Assembly: GCA_035384565.1 (NCBI GenBank)
Contig: DAOOIT010000060.1
Location: 1 to 34,397, forward strand
Reading direction: 5' to 3'
Origin: Planctomycetota bacterium
Lineage (GTDB): Bacteria > Planctomycetota > PUPC01 > DSUN01
DNA length: 34,397 nt
The notes beneath the pieces were generated by a model, which was not told the origin of the DNA, did not search any database, and saw only the letters and a list, made by a program, of their open reading frames with translations. This document shows positions 6,985-14,744 of this stretch, piece after piece (position 1 is the first letter of the stretch; each line of letters begins with the position of its first letter). A program made the position numbers and the translations under genes.

Positions 6985-9900
6985 ATGAAGCTCCCCGAGT
7001 TCTCGGTCCGCAATCCCGTCACCACGATGATGATCTTCTTCGCCATCCTGGTGATCGGCGCGTTCTGCCTCACGCAGCTCCCCATTGACCTCATGCCCGA
7101 GATGGAGCTGCCGGCCATCACCGTGCTCACCACGTATCCGGGCGCCGCGGCCGAGGACGTGGAAACCAAGGTCACCAAGCTCCTCGAAGACCGCATCTCG
7201 ACCACCCCCGAGCTCAAGCACATCGTCTCGACCTCCAAGGAAGAGGTCTCGGTGATCCGCCTCATCTTCGAGTGGGGCACCGACCTCGACTCCCGTGCGA
7301 ACGAGGTCCGCGACCGCATCGGCTTCGCCAAGATTCTGCTGCCCGACGACGTCGAGGACCCCCTGATCCTGAAGCTGGACATCGCGAACTTCCCGATCAT
7401 GTTCTTCGGCGTGCTGGCCCGCGAGAGCTACGCGGACCTCTACAAGCTGATCGAGGACGAGATCGTGGACCCCCTGAAGCGCCTGCCCGGCGTCGGCGCC
7501 GTGGTCATCCGGGGTTCCACCAACCGCCAGGTGAACATCCAGTTCGACCGCCAACGCCTGGCCAGCTACGGGCTGACGCCGCAGGACGTCGTGCGCGCGG
7601 TGAACCTCGAGAACCAGACCATCCCCGGGGGCAACGTGAAGCAGGGCCTCACCGACTACCTGATCCGCGTGCCCGGCGAGTTCAAGGACGTGGAGCCGAT
7701 GAAGCGCATCGTGCTCAAGGCCACGAACGGCTCCGTGGTGCGCCTGGGCGACGTGGCGACCGTCGAGTGGGGCTTCAAGGAGGAGACCCAGCAGGTGCGC
7801 GTCAACGGCCAGCGCGGCCTGCTCTTCATGGTCCAGAAGCAGTCGGGCGCCAACACCGTGAAGGTCGCGCGCTCGGTCAACGCGCGCATCCCCGAGCTCC
7901 AGAAGCGCCTGCCCGCCGACGTGAAGATCAGCCTGCTGATGGACTCGTCGGCCGACATCGAGCGGTCCATCACCGACCTGAAGGACGCGCTGCTGATCGG
8001 CGGCGGGCTCACGATCGCGGCCGTGCTGGTGTTCCTGCGCAGTGTGAGCGGCACCTTTGTGATCACCCTCAGCATGCCGTTCTCGCTCATCCTCACCTTC
8101 ATCCTGGCCTTCTTCTTCGGCTACACGATCAACATGATGACGCTCTTCGGCATGATCATCGCCGTGGGCATGGTGGTGGACAACGCGATCGTGATCCTGG
8201 AGAACGTCACGCGCCACCGCGAGGAAGGCGAAGAGGCGCGCGAGGCCGCCATCTACGGCGCCTCCGAGGTGGCTATGCCCATCGTGGCCTCCACCATCAC
8301 CACGCTGTGCATCTTCTTCCCCATCATCTTCGTCAAGGGCGTGACGCGCATCTTCTTCACCGAGTTCGCGGCCATCGTGGCCATCGTGCTGCTGGGCTCG
8401 CTGTTCTCGGCGCTCACGCTCACGCCCATGCTGGCCTCGAAGTTCCTGCGCAAGGGCGTGCGCGGCGAGCGGCCCGGCCTGGGGTTCCGGCTGTTCGAGA
8501 GCGGCTTCAACATCCTCCAGGCCTGGTACGACACGGCTCTGGCCTGGTCGCTGCGCCACCGCGCCCTCGTCATCCTCGCCGCCGTGGCCATGCTGGCCGG
8601 CAGCGTGTTCCTCGTGCCCCTGATCGGCTCGGAGTTCGTGCCCGAGGAGGACCGCGCCCAGCTCCGCGGCATCGTGCACATGCCCGTGGGCACGCGCGTC
8701 GAAGAGACCGCTCGCATCATGCGGGCCATGGAACAGATCGTGCTCGAGGAGGTGGCGCCCCAGGAGCGCCAGATGACCTACTGGCGCTGCGGCCAGAGCG
8801 AGGAGGGCGTGCAGAGCGTCTTCGGCGAGGAGGGCTCGCACATCGGCGAGTTCGGCGCCAGCCTGGTGCCCATCAATCGGCGGCAACGGTCCGTCAAGGA
8901 GATCGCCCAGGCCGTGCGCCGCCGCATCGAGGCCGTCAAGAACACCCTCGGCATCTACAAGTACCGCCTCGACACCGGCGACTGGATGTCGCAGCTCATC
9001 ATGGGGGGCGGCATGCCGCTGAGCGTCGAGATTCTCGGCGACGACCTGGCGGTCACCGACGCCCTGGCCGCGCAGGTCAAGGCCATCGCGGCCGAGGTGC
9101 CGGGGATCGTGGATGTGAGCATCTCGCGCCTGAAGGGCAAGCCCGAGTTCCAGGTGACGGTGGACCGCGACCGGGCGTCGGCCCTGGGCCTCAACGTGTA
9201 CGACATCGCCGACACGATCCGCGCCTCCTTCTACGGGCGCGTGGCCAGCAAGTACCGCATCGCGGGCGACGAGTACGACATCTTCGTGCGGCTCATGGAG
9301 AAGGACCGCGGCACGTTCGAGGACATCGCCCTCACGCCCGTGCGCCTGCCGGGCGGGGGCCTGGTGCAGGTGGGCAACCTGGCCACGGTGCACCTCGAGC
9401 GCGGCCCGGTGGAGATCGAGCGCAAGGACCAGAGCCGCCTCGTGACCGTGGGCGGGAACTTCCAGGGCCGCTCGGCCGGCGAGGCCGTGGCCGACCTCGA
9501 GAAGAGGCTCGCCTCGCTGAACGTGCCCCAGGGCGTCGAGATCCGGTTCGCCGGCCAGGCGGAGGAGCAGCGCGAGAGCTTCTTCTGGCTCACCCTGGCC
9601 CTCGTCATCGGCATCCTGCTCGTCTACATGGTCATGGCCTCGCAGTTCGAGTCGCTGCTCGACCCCTTCGTCATCATGTTCTCGGTGCCGTTCGCCTTCG
9701 TCGGGGTGATCTGGGGCATCTTCCTGGCGGGGCACAACCTGAGCATCATCGTCTTCATCGGCCTGCTGCTGCTCGTGGGCGTGGTGGTGAACAACGCGAT
9801 CGTGCTGGTGGACTATGCGAACCTGCTGCGCGCCCGCGGGCACGAGCTGTTCGACGCGATTCGCCTGGCCGGCCGCACGCGGCTGCGCCCCGTGCTGATG

Positions 9901-10095
9901 ACCGCCGTCACCACCATCGTGGCCCTGATCCCGATGGCGTTCGGGGGAGGGCAGGGCGCCGAGATCTGGAACCCGCTGGGCATGACCGTGTTCGCGGGGC
10001 TCACGGTCTCCACCGTGCTCACGCTCATCTTCGTGCCGATCCTCTACACCATCTTCGAGCGCCGCGGCCACGCGCGCCGCGAGGAGGGCGCATGA
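6985..10095 (+). CDS. HAE1-type RND efflux pump, inner-membrane subunit
   Basis: The 1036-residue protein has the duplicated RND layout. TM1 follows PEFSVRNPVTTMMIFF, and the first large periplasmic domain follows. TM2-6 contain FGMIIAVGMVVDNAIVILEN. The second half repeats the plan with the second periplasmic domain and TM8-12 (GLLLLVGVVVNNAIVLVDYA). In TM4 the usual Asp-Asp proton-relay pair appears as D399-N400, so only one of the two acids is kept, as in a number of HAE1 pumps outside the AcrB group. ATG at 6985 is chosen because AGGA lies 9 nt upstream and homology starts here; the open frame reaches back to 6934, inside the palindrome. It works with the adaptor and TolC-like protein encoded upstream. 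Substrates are unknown. Confidence 0.95.
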   Translation: MKLPEFSVRNPVTTMMIFFAILVIGAFCLTQLPIDLMPEMELPAITVLTTYPGAAAEDVETKVTKLLEDRISTTPELKHIVSTSKEEVSVIRLIFEWGTDLDSRANEVRDRIGFAKILLPDDVEDPLILKLDIANFPIMFFGVLARESYADLYKLIEDEIVDPLKRLPGVGAVVIRGSTNRQVNIQFDRQRLASYGLTPQDVVRAVNLENQTIPGGNVKQGLTDYLIRVPGEFKDVEPMKRIVLKATNGSVVRLGDVATVEWGFKEETQQVRVNGQRGLLFMVQKQSGANTVKVARSVNARIPELQKRLPADVKISLLMDSSADIERSITDLKDALLIGGGLTIAAVLVFLRSVSGTFVITLSMPFSLILTFILAFFFGYTINMMTLFGMIIAVGMVVDNAIVILENVTRHREEGEEAREAAIYGASEVAMPIVASTITTLCIFFPIIFVKGVTRIFFTEFAAIVAIVLLGSLFSALTLTPMLASKFLRKGVRGERPGLGFRLFESGFNILQAWYDTALAWSLRHRALVILAAVAMLAGSVFLVPLIGSEFVPEEDRAQLRGIVHMPVGTRVEETARIMRAMEQIVLEEVAPQERQMTYWRCGQSEEGVQSVFGEEGSHIGEFGASLVPINRRQRSVKEIAQAVRRRIEAVKNTLGIYKYRLDTGDWMSQLIMGGGMPLSVEILGDDLAVTDALAAQVKAIAAEVPGIVDVSISRLKGKPEFQVTVDRDRASALGLNVYDIADTIRASFYGRVASKYRIAGDEYDIFVRLMEKDRGTFEDIALTPVRLPGGGLVQVGNLATVHLERGPVEIERKDQSRLVTVGGNFQGRSAGEAVADLEKRLASLNVPQGVEIRFAGQAEEQRESFFWLTLALVIGILLVYMVMASQFESLLDPFVIMFSVPFAFVGVIWGIFLAGHNLSIIVFIGLLLLVGVVVNNAIVLVDYANLLRARGHELFDAIRLAGRTRLRPVLMTAVTTIVALIPMAFGGGQGAEIWNPLGMTVFAGLTVSTVLTLIFVPILYTIFERRGHARREEGA

Positions 10096-10100
10096 GAGAC

Positions 10101-10132
10101 GGTTGGATGAATGGATGAGTGGATGATTGGAT
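10101..10132 (+). repeat. Short tandem octamer repeat (four units of G-N-N-TGGAT)
   Basis: Four consecutive 8-mers (GGTTGGAT, GAATGGAT, GAGTGGAT, GATTGGAT) begin 5 nt after the pump stop codon. No function is visible. Such microsatellites are prone to slippage. Here it is outside coding sequence but in the spacer before the PII-like gene. Confidence 0.7.
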
Positions 10133-10205
10133 GGGGGAAGGGCCGCTTCTTCTCCGGCACTCACTCGCCCATCCTTACATCCCCTGACCCTTCAGGAGCC
10201 CGCCC

Positions 10206-10496
10206 GTGAAACTCATCTTCATCGCCTACGACGAGGCGCACGACCGGCAGGTCTTGCAGGTGCTCCACGACGCCGGGGTGGAGAGCTACACGCGGTGGCT
10301 CGAGGTGCAGGGCCGCGGCAGGTCGGGCGGGCCGCACCTGGGCACGCCCGTGTGGCCCAAGCGCAACCACGCCCTCGTCGTCGCCGTCGAGGATGAGCAA
10401 GCCGCCCGGATTGTGGAGGCGATCCGCTCCCTGCGCCAGACCCTCACCCTGAAGGGCCTCAAGGCCTTCGTGCTGCCCCTGGAAGAGGCCACCTGA
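10206..10496 (+). CDS. Small PII-like protein associated with RND efflux
   Basis: The 96-residue protein opens with MKLIFIAYDEAHDRQVLQVL and has the beta-alpha-beta periodicity of PII-like proteins. The central WLEVQGRGRSGGPHLG-TPVWP stretch sits where the T-loop would be, and the C-terminus ends in a strand (KAFVLPLEE). I recognise this as the type of short P-II family gene that often closes RND operons in planctomycetes and Bacteroidota; this is from memory, without a search. GTG at 10206 has AGGAG 7 nt upstream (10194-10198). It may sense a nucleotide or metal and modulate the pump, as PII-like proteins do with membrane transporters, but this is inference. It is convergent with folE, 13 nt away. 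Confidence 0.75.
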   Translation: MKLIFIAYDEAHDRQVLQVLHDAGVESYTRWLEVQGRGRSGGPHLGTPVWPKRNHALVVAVEDEQAARIVEAIRSLRQTLTLKGLKAFVLPLEEAT

Positions 10497-10509
10497 GCGG
10501 CGCGCGGCC

Positions 10510-11076
10510 TCAGAGCCCGCGGTCGTGCAGCAGCGCCATGGCCTCGGCTCGGGTGGCGGCGTTCTCGCGGAAGAGCCCGCGCACCACCGAGGTCACGGTG
10601 CGCGAGCCGGGCGCGCGCACGCCGCGCATGGTCATGCACAGGTGTTCCGCCTCGATCACCACGAGCACGCCCTTGGGCTTGAGGGCCCGGACGAGCGAGT
10701 CGGCCACCTGGGCCGTGAGGCGCTCCTGGAGCTGGAGGCGCCGGGCATGCACCTCCACGATGCGGGCCAGCTTGCTGATGCCGCACAGGCGCTTGCCGTC
10801 GGGCAGGTAGGCCACGTGGGCCTTGCCGAAAAACGGCAGCAGGTGGTGCTCGCAGGTGGAGTAGAAGGGGATGTCGCGCACCAGCACGATCTCGTCGTGG
10901 TGCTCCGCGTGGAAGTGACGGAAGATCGCCTTGGGGTCGGCCGTGTAGCCTGCGAAGACCTCCGCGCACATGGCCGCCACGCGCTCGGGCGTGCGGCGCA
11001 GGCCGGGGCGGTCGGGGTCGTCGCCGATGCCCTCGAGGTACAGGCGAATCGCTTGCTTGATCTTCTCGCTGTCCAT
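10510..11076 (-). CDS. folE: GTP cyclohydrolase I (FolE, type IA)
   Basis: Converts GTP to 7,8-dihydroneopterin triphosphate, the first step of folate and also of queuosine precursor synthesis. The 188-residue protein has the zinc and catalytic motif CEHHLLPF (C75, H77, H78) and the second zinc cysteine C147 in EAEHLCMTMRGV. The conserved block SKLARIVEVHARRLQLQERL (101-120) is also present. The length is that of the compact bacterial enzyme. ATG at 11076 has GAGGA 6 nt upstream. It is the last gene after cdaA-cdaR-pdxJ, 88 nt from pdxJ. The same operon is likely but not certain, because the gap contains a small tandem repeat. Confidence 0.96.
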   Translation of the reverse strand: MDSEKIKQAIRLYLEGIGDDPDRPGLRRTPERVAAMCAEVFAGYTADPKAIFRHFHAEHHDEIVLVRDIPFYSTCEHHLLPFFGKAHVAYLPDGKRLCGISKLARIVEVHARRLQLQERLTAQVADSLVRALKPKGVLVVIEAEHLCMTMRGVRAPGSRTVTSVVRGLFRENAATRAEAMALLHDRGL

Positions 11077-11113
11077 ACCGGTCCTCGACTGCTGGGAGGC
11101 GGTGATTCGCGAC

Positions 11114-11134
11114 GCGTAAGGCGTGAGGCGTGAC
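11114..11134 (+). repeat. Tandem heptamer repeat in the pdxJ-folE gap
   Basis: Three heptamers (GCGTAAG, GCGTGAG, GCGTGAC) stand in a row between pdxJ and folE. No function is visible. It is similar in kind to the octamer repeat at 10101-10132. Confidence 0.6.
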
Positions 11135-11164
11135 GGCAGAAGACGGGCCGCGGGTTCCTCCTGG

Positions 11165-11902
11165 TCACGCGCCGGGGTTGGTCCTCGCCTCGAGTATCAG
11201 GTCCTTCATTTCCCGCACGGCTTCTCGCATGCCGAGGAACAGGGCGCGGCCGACGATGCTGTGGCCGATGTAGAGGCCGGTGATCTGCGGGATCCGCGCG
11301 ACGGGCTGGACATTGCGGACGTTGAGGCCGTGGCCCGCGTGGACGCCGAGGCCGAGCGCCGCGGCGGCGGCGGCGCCCTCGGCGAGGCGCCGGAGCTGGG
11401 GGGCGCGCTCCGCGGCGGTGCGGCCGTGGGCGTACTCGCCCGTGTGCAGCTCGACGAAGTCGGCCTCCAGGCGCTTCGCGAGCCGGATCTGCGCCGCGTC
11501 GGGATCAATGAAGAAGCTGACCCGGATGCCCGCCTTGCGGAAGCGCGCGACCGCGCGGCGAAGGGCCGCCTGGCGGCGGCGCAGGTCGAGCCCGCCCTCG
11601 GTGGTGATCTCCTCGCGGCGCTCGGGCACGAGCGTCACGAGGTCGGGCCTCACCTCCAGGGCGAGGCGGACGATCGGCTCGGTGCAGGCCATCTCGAGGT
11701 TGAACTCGCCGCGCACGGTCTCGCGCAGGAGCCGCACGTCGCGGTCCTGCGCGTGGCGGCGGTCCTCGCGCAGGTGCACGGTGATGCCGTCGGCGCCGCC
11801 CAGCTCGGCCAGCACGGCGGCCGCCACGGGGTCGGGCTCGGCGATGCGGCGGGCCTGCCGCACGGTGGCCACGTGGTCAATGTTCACGCTCAGCTCGATC
11901 AT
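11165..11902 (-). CDS. pdxJ: Pyridoxine 5'-phosphate synthase (PdxJ)
   Basis: Condenses 1-deoxy-xylulose 5-phosphate with 3-amino-2-oxopropyl phosphate to give pyridoxine 5'-phosphate (DXP-dependent vitamin B6 route). The 245-residue TIM barrel begins with the family start MIELSVNIDHVATVRQAR. It keeps H43 (in TVHLREDRRH), E70 (in FNLEMA) and H191 (in HAGHGLN), which match the family's catalytic residues. The start at 11902 is chosen by homology and by GAGG 9 nt upstream. An ATG at 11917 overlaps the cdaR stop codon (ATGA) and would add five residues. Either way the gene is tightly coupled to cdaR. Confidence 0.96.
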   Translation of the reverse strand: MIELSVNIDHVATVRQARRIAEPDPVAAAVLAELGGADGITVHLREDRRHAQDRDVRLLRETVRGEFNLEMACTEPIVRLALEVRPDLVTLVPERREEITTEGGLDLRRRQAALRRAVARFRKAGIRVSFFIDPDAAQIRLAKRLEADFVELHTGEYAHGRTAAERAPQLRRLAEGAAAAAALGLGVHAGHGLNVRNVQPVARIPQITGLYIGHSIVGRALFLGMREAVREMKDLILEARTNPGA

Positions 11903-11913
11903 GGTCGCACGCC

Positions 11914-13578
11914 TCATTGCTTCTGGCCCGGGGCCTCGACGCCGCGCTCGGGCGGCGGAAAGTCAATCTTGATCGAGATCGGCTTCGTGTCGGGCGCCAG
12001 GCGCACCTGGGAGTCGCGGATGTGGAACTCGACGTTGCGGAGCGTGGGCCGCAGGTCGGCCGCGCCCGTGAGGTCGAGCAGCACGAAGGCCGTCACGTCG
12101 TCGGCCCCGAAGTGCTCCATGCGCGAGCGCGGCCCCACGAAGGCCACCGGGCCGACCGTGCGCGGCGAGGTCTCGATCCGCACGTTGAGCGCCACCTCGG
12201 GCCGCACGAGCACGTGCACGGGGAGGCCCGTGAGCGTCTTCTCCTCGCGCCGCTCGGCCACCGCGATCACCACGTCCACGAGCTGCTGCGAGGGCTCGAT
12301 CCGCACGCCGCGGAACGGCTCCGCGTCCACGGTCTCGACCAGGCGCACGGTGCGGCGCAGCCGCTCGCGCAGGCCGGTGACGGCCACGGGCATGGTGTCC
12401 ACGGCCTTGAGCTCCTTGAGCACGGTTTCCGGCCCGCGGACCGTCACCTTGTCGGGCACGACGGTGACCTCGCTGACCTCGTAGTCCTCGGCCGGCACGC
12501 CTTCGCGCACGGGCCTGACGGGCAGGGTGCGGGTGCCGACGCGGTCGAGGGTGAGGGGGATGGCTCGGGGCCGGACCTCGAGGAGTTCGACCTCGCGGGC
12601 GAGGGGCGCCGAGAGCCCGGCGGGGGTGAGCTGGCGGATGTTCTCGCGCCGGAGGAACACGGTCGTCACCTCGGTGCCGCGCGCGGGGGCCTGGGCGCCC
12701 TCGAGGCTCACCTCGGCCACGAGGCTGGGCGCGTCAATCTCGCGCACGACCTGGCGCGGACCGCTGAGGCGGACGGCGACCTCGCGCACCTCCTCCTTGA
12801 CGACGGCCACGGTGCCGGGCACCACGGTGAGCCGCACCGGCACGCGCTCGATCGTCTTCTCCTCCGGCGTCGCCACGACGTCCAGCACCACGTCCACGCT
12901 CTCCGGCTCGGTGGCGATGGGCGCCGTTTGGAACTCGGGGTTCACCACCTGGCGCTGGAGCGCCACGCGGCGCTGGAGGCGCTCGCGCAAGCCGTCCACG
13001 CGGATCGGCTCGGTGCGAATCGTGCTCAGGCGCTGGAGGAGGCGGAAGGCGCCGCGCACTTTGACCTTGGGCGGCTGCACGGTCTTCTTCAGGGTGAGGC
13101 CGGCGCCTGGCTCGCCCTCGGTGACGACCTCGACGTCGAGGAGCACCTCGCGCACGCGGTCGAGGGTGAGCTCGGCCACGTCCGGCTCGGCCCGCACGAG
13201 CACGAGTCCGGCCGGCAGCCGCTCGGCGGTCTCGGCGTCGCGGCCCGAGCGCACGTGGTGCGTGGCCAGGGGCACGCGGAGCTGGAGCTCGCCGCCGCTC
13301 AGTTCCTGGGCCTTGAGGTCCACCACCACGAACAGCTCGTCGGTCTTCAACGTATCCAGGTCGCGGCGCGGGCCGCGGAGCACCAGGTTCACCGTCCGCG
13401 TCACCAGGGGGCCCAGGGCGACGTCCTGCGGCGGGTTGATGGCGCGGACGACGACGCCGACGAAGCGGCGCTCGTCAATGCCCGCGGTGATGCCGTAGTA
13501 CCAGGTCGCGGCCGCGAGCAGGAGCGCGGCGAGCTTGAGGTCGAGGTGCCGCAGCAGGGCTCGAAAGAGGGACCGCAT
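11914..13578 (-). CDS. cdaR: CdaR/YbbR-domain protein, regulator of the diadenylate cyclase
   Basis: The 554-residue protein has one N-terminal membrane segment (about 13-27, LKLAALLLAAATWYYG). It is followed by a run of YbbR domains recognisable by strands such as VNLVLRGPRRDLDTLKTDEL and VTVVPDKVTVRGPETVLKEL. In Firmicutes CdaR binds CdaA in the membrane and adjusts its activity. The extracytoplasmic region is long enough for four to five YbbR domains. The start at 13578 is supported by AAGGAGG (13589-13595) 10 nt upstream, which overlaps the last base of the cdaA stop codon. The open frame extends further but without homology. Direct regulation of CdaA here is inferred from gene order and family. 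Confidence 0.9.
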   Translation of the reverse strand: MRSLFRALLRHLDLKLAALLLAAATWYYGITAGIDERRFVGVVVRAINPPQDVALGPLVTRTVNLVLRGPRRDLDTLKTDELFVVVDLKAQELSGGELQLRVPLATHHVRSGRDAETAERLPAGLVLVRAEPDVAELTLDRVREVLLDVEVVTEGEPGAGLTLKKTVQPPKVKVRGAFRLLQRLSTIRTEPIRVDGLRERLQRRVALQRQVVNPEFQTAPIATEPESVDVVLDVVATPEEKTIERVPVRLTVVPGTVAVVKEEVREVAVRLSGPRQVVREIDAPSLVAEVSLEGAQAPARGTEVTTVFLRRENIRQLTPAGLSAPLAREVELLEVRPRAIPLTLDRVGTRTLPVRPVREGVPAEDYEVSEVTVVPDKVTVRGPETVLKELKAVDTMPVAVTGLRERLRRTVRLVETVDAEPFRGVRIEPSQQLVDVVIAVAERREEKTLTGLPVHVLVRPEVALNVRIETSPRTVGPVAFVGPRSRMEHFGADDVTAFVLLDLTGAADLRPTLRNVEFHIRDSQVRLAPDTKPISIKIDFPPPERGVEAPGQKQ

Positions 13579-13594
13579 GCGGGCCGCGCCTCCT

Positions 13595-14365
13595 TCAGGT
13601 GGTGGCCGGGGCCAGGATGCCCCGCAGAATCGTCCGCAGGTTCTCGGGGTCCAGGCCCCGCGACAGTTTGCCCTTGATCGCCAGCGAGATGCTGCCGGTC
13701 TCCTCGGAGACAACGATGGCGATCGCGTCGCTGTCCTCGGTGACGCCGATGGCGGCGCGGTGCCGGGTGCCGAAGCCGCTGCCCGCTTCCACGTTCTCGG
13801 TGAGCGGGAAGAGGCAGCCGGCGGCCACGATCCGGTCGCCCTGGATGATCACCGCGCCGTCGTGCAGCGGTGTGTTCGGGTTGAAGATGGTGACCAGCAG
13901 GGCCGACGTGACGTCGGCATCGAGGCGCACGCCGCCCTCCATGTAGCTGCGGAGGCTCACGTCGCGCTCGATGGCGATGAGGGCGCCCACCTGGTCGCGG
14001 CTCAGGGTGGCGGCGGCCTCCACCACGTGGTCGGTCACCTCCTTCTCCGCGCGCGCGAGGAACCCGAAGAGCGGGGCCTGGCCCAGGCGCACCAGCGCGC
14101 GGCGCAGCTCGGGCTGGAAGATCACCAGCAGGGCGAAGCCGAACAGCGCCACCACCTCGGTGGCGATGCCGCCGATCACCTGGAGGTTCAGGAAGCGGGC
14201 CAGGAAGAGCACGCCGAGGAGGCCCACGACCACCACCAGGCCCAGCCCCTTGAGAATGCCCGCCCCGCGGCTGCCGCGCACGAAGCGCAGCATGACGTAG
14301 TACATCAGCGCCAGCAGCACGATCTCGATGCCGGCGCGCCACGTCAGGTATTGCAGCGGATTCAT
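13595..14365 (-). CDS. cdaA: Diadenylate cyclase CdaA (DisA_N domain, membrane-bound)
   Basis: Makes cyclic di-AMP from two ATP. The 256-residue protein has about three transmembrane helices (about 12-28, 38-56, 62-82). The DAC domain follows, with the catalytic DGA motif (169-171, in TPLHDGAVII) and RHR motif (201-203, in GTRHRAAIG) plus SEETG (220-224). All required residues are present. ATG at 14365 gives the family's normal N-terminus; the longer frame to 14455 is non-homologous. The first gene of the cdaA-cdaR-pdxJ cluster, it is read from the promoter at 14397-14424 with a ~25-nt leader. Confidence 0.96.
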   Translation of the reverse strand: MNPLQYLTWRAGIEIVLLALMYYVMLRFVRGSRGAGILKGLGLVVVVGLLGVLFLARFLNLQVIGGIATEVVALFGFALLVIFQPELRRALVRLGQAPLFGFLARAEKEVTDHVVEAAATLSRDQVGALIAIERDVSLRSYMEGGVRLDADVTSALLVTIFNPNTPLHDGAVIIQGDRIVAAGCLFPLTENVEAGSGFGTRHRAAIGVTEDSDAIAIVVSEETGSISLAIKGKLSRGLDPENLRTILRGILAPATT

Positions 14366-14396
14366 GGCGACCCACCTCGATGGCGCTCTCGCGGCG

Positions 14397-14424
14397 ATTA
14401 TAGCACATCTCCTTACTCGTTCAA
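14397..14424 (-). promoter_or_regulatory. Promoter of the cdaA-cdaR-pdxJ operon
   Basis: On the minus strand TTGAAC (14424-14419) and a perfect TATAAT (14402-14397) are spaced by 16 nt. This places the start of transcription near 14390. Confidence 0.8.
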
Positions 14425-14744
14425 ACCTCTCTGTGCCCGCCGGGGATGGGAACAAGAAGGGTGAGCGCTGGGGGTCTTACCCTCCCGAACGTGTCGGAAC
14501 GTTCGGGAGGGTGTGGCTCGCGGGTCGGTCACAGGCGCGGAATCTGCCCCTGGCGAAGGCGAGAGTCCCCATCGCCACCGGCTCGTCCGCCGGGTCGCCG
14601 CCGAGTGCCGCTTGCGCCCCAGCCGCTCCCCGACTACCATAGAGGCAGGGGGCGGCCCCAGGAGGCCGACACCCAGGCACATCTCCGGCGCGCGACGCGC
14701 CGGCTCCCCAGGTGCGGCCGGAACCTCCCCGAGGCACGCAGGTT
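14425..14744. other. Divergent intergenic region with two perfect hairpins
   Basis: This gap lies between cdaA (minus) and the PP-loop gene (plus). It holds the 14-bp perfect inverted repeat listed at 14479-14512. A second stem has 8-bp arms CCGGCGCG/CGCGCCGG (14685-14692, 14696-14703, loop CGA) in the probable leader of the PP-loop gene. A weak promoter-like pair, TTGCGC (14612-14617) and TACCAT (14635-14640), could serve the plus strand. No gene is seen. Confidence 0.5.
14479..14512. repeat. Perfect 14-bp inverted repeat with 6-nt loop
   Basis: Arms 14479-14492 and 14499-14512 are exact complements around GTCGGA. It is 55-90 nt upstream of the cdaA promoter, between divergent genes and without a T-tract, so it is unlikely to be a terminator. 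It may be a protein-binding site or a REP-like repeat. Confidence 0.65.

Noticed and set aside
6892..10164. 1090-codon minus-strand open frame over the RND gene
   Set aside because: It is His/Gly/Asp-rich and compositionally biased with no family resemblance. The plus strand encodes an unmistakable RND pump.
14479..14512. Intrinsic terminator
   Set aside because: It is a strong hairpin, but it lies between divergent genes and is not followed by a T-tract on either strand.
14425..14744. Riboswitch in the PP-loop gene leader
   Set aside because: Only simple hairpins are present. I could not match any known riboswitch core.
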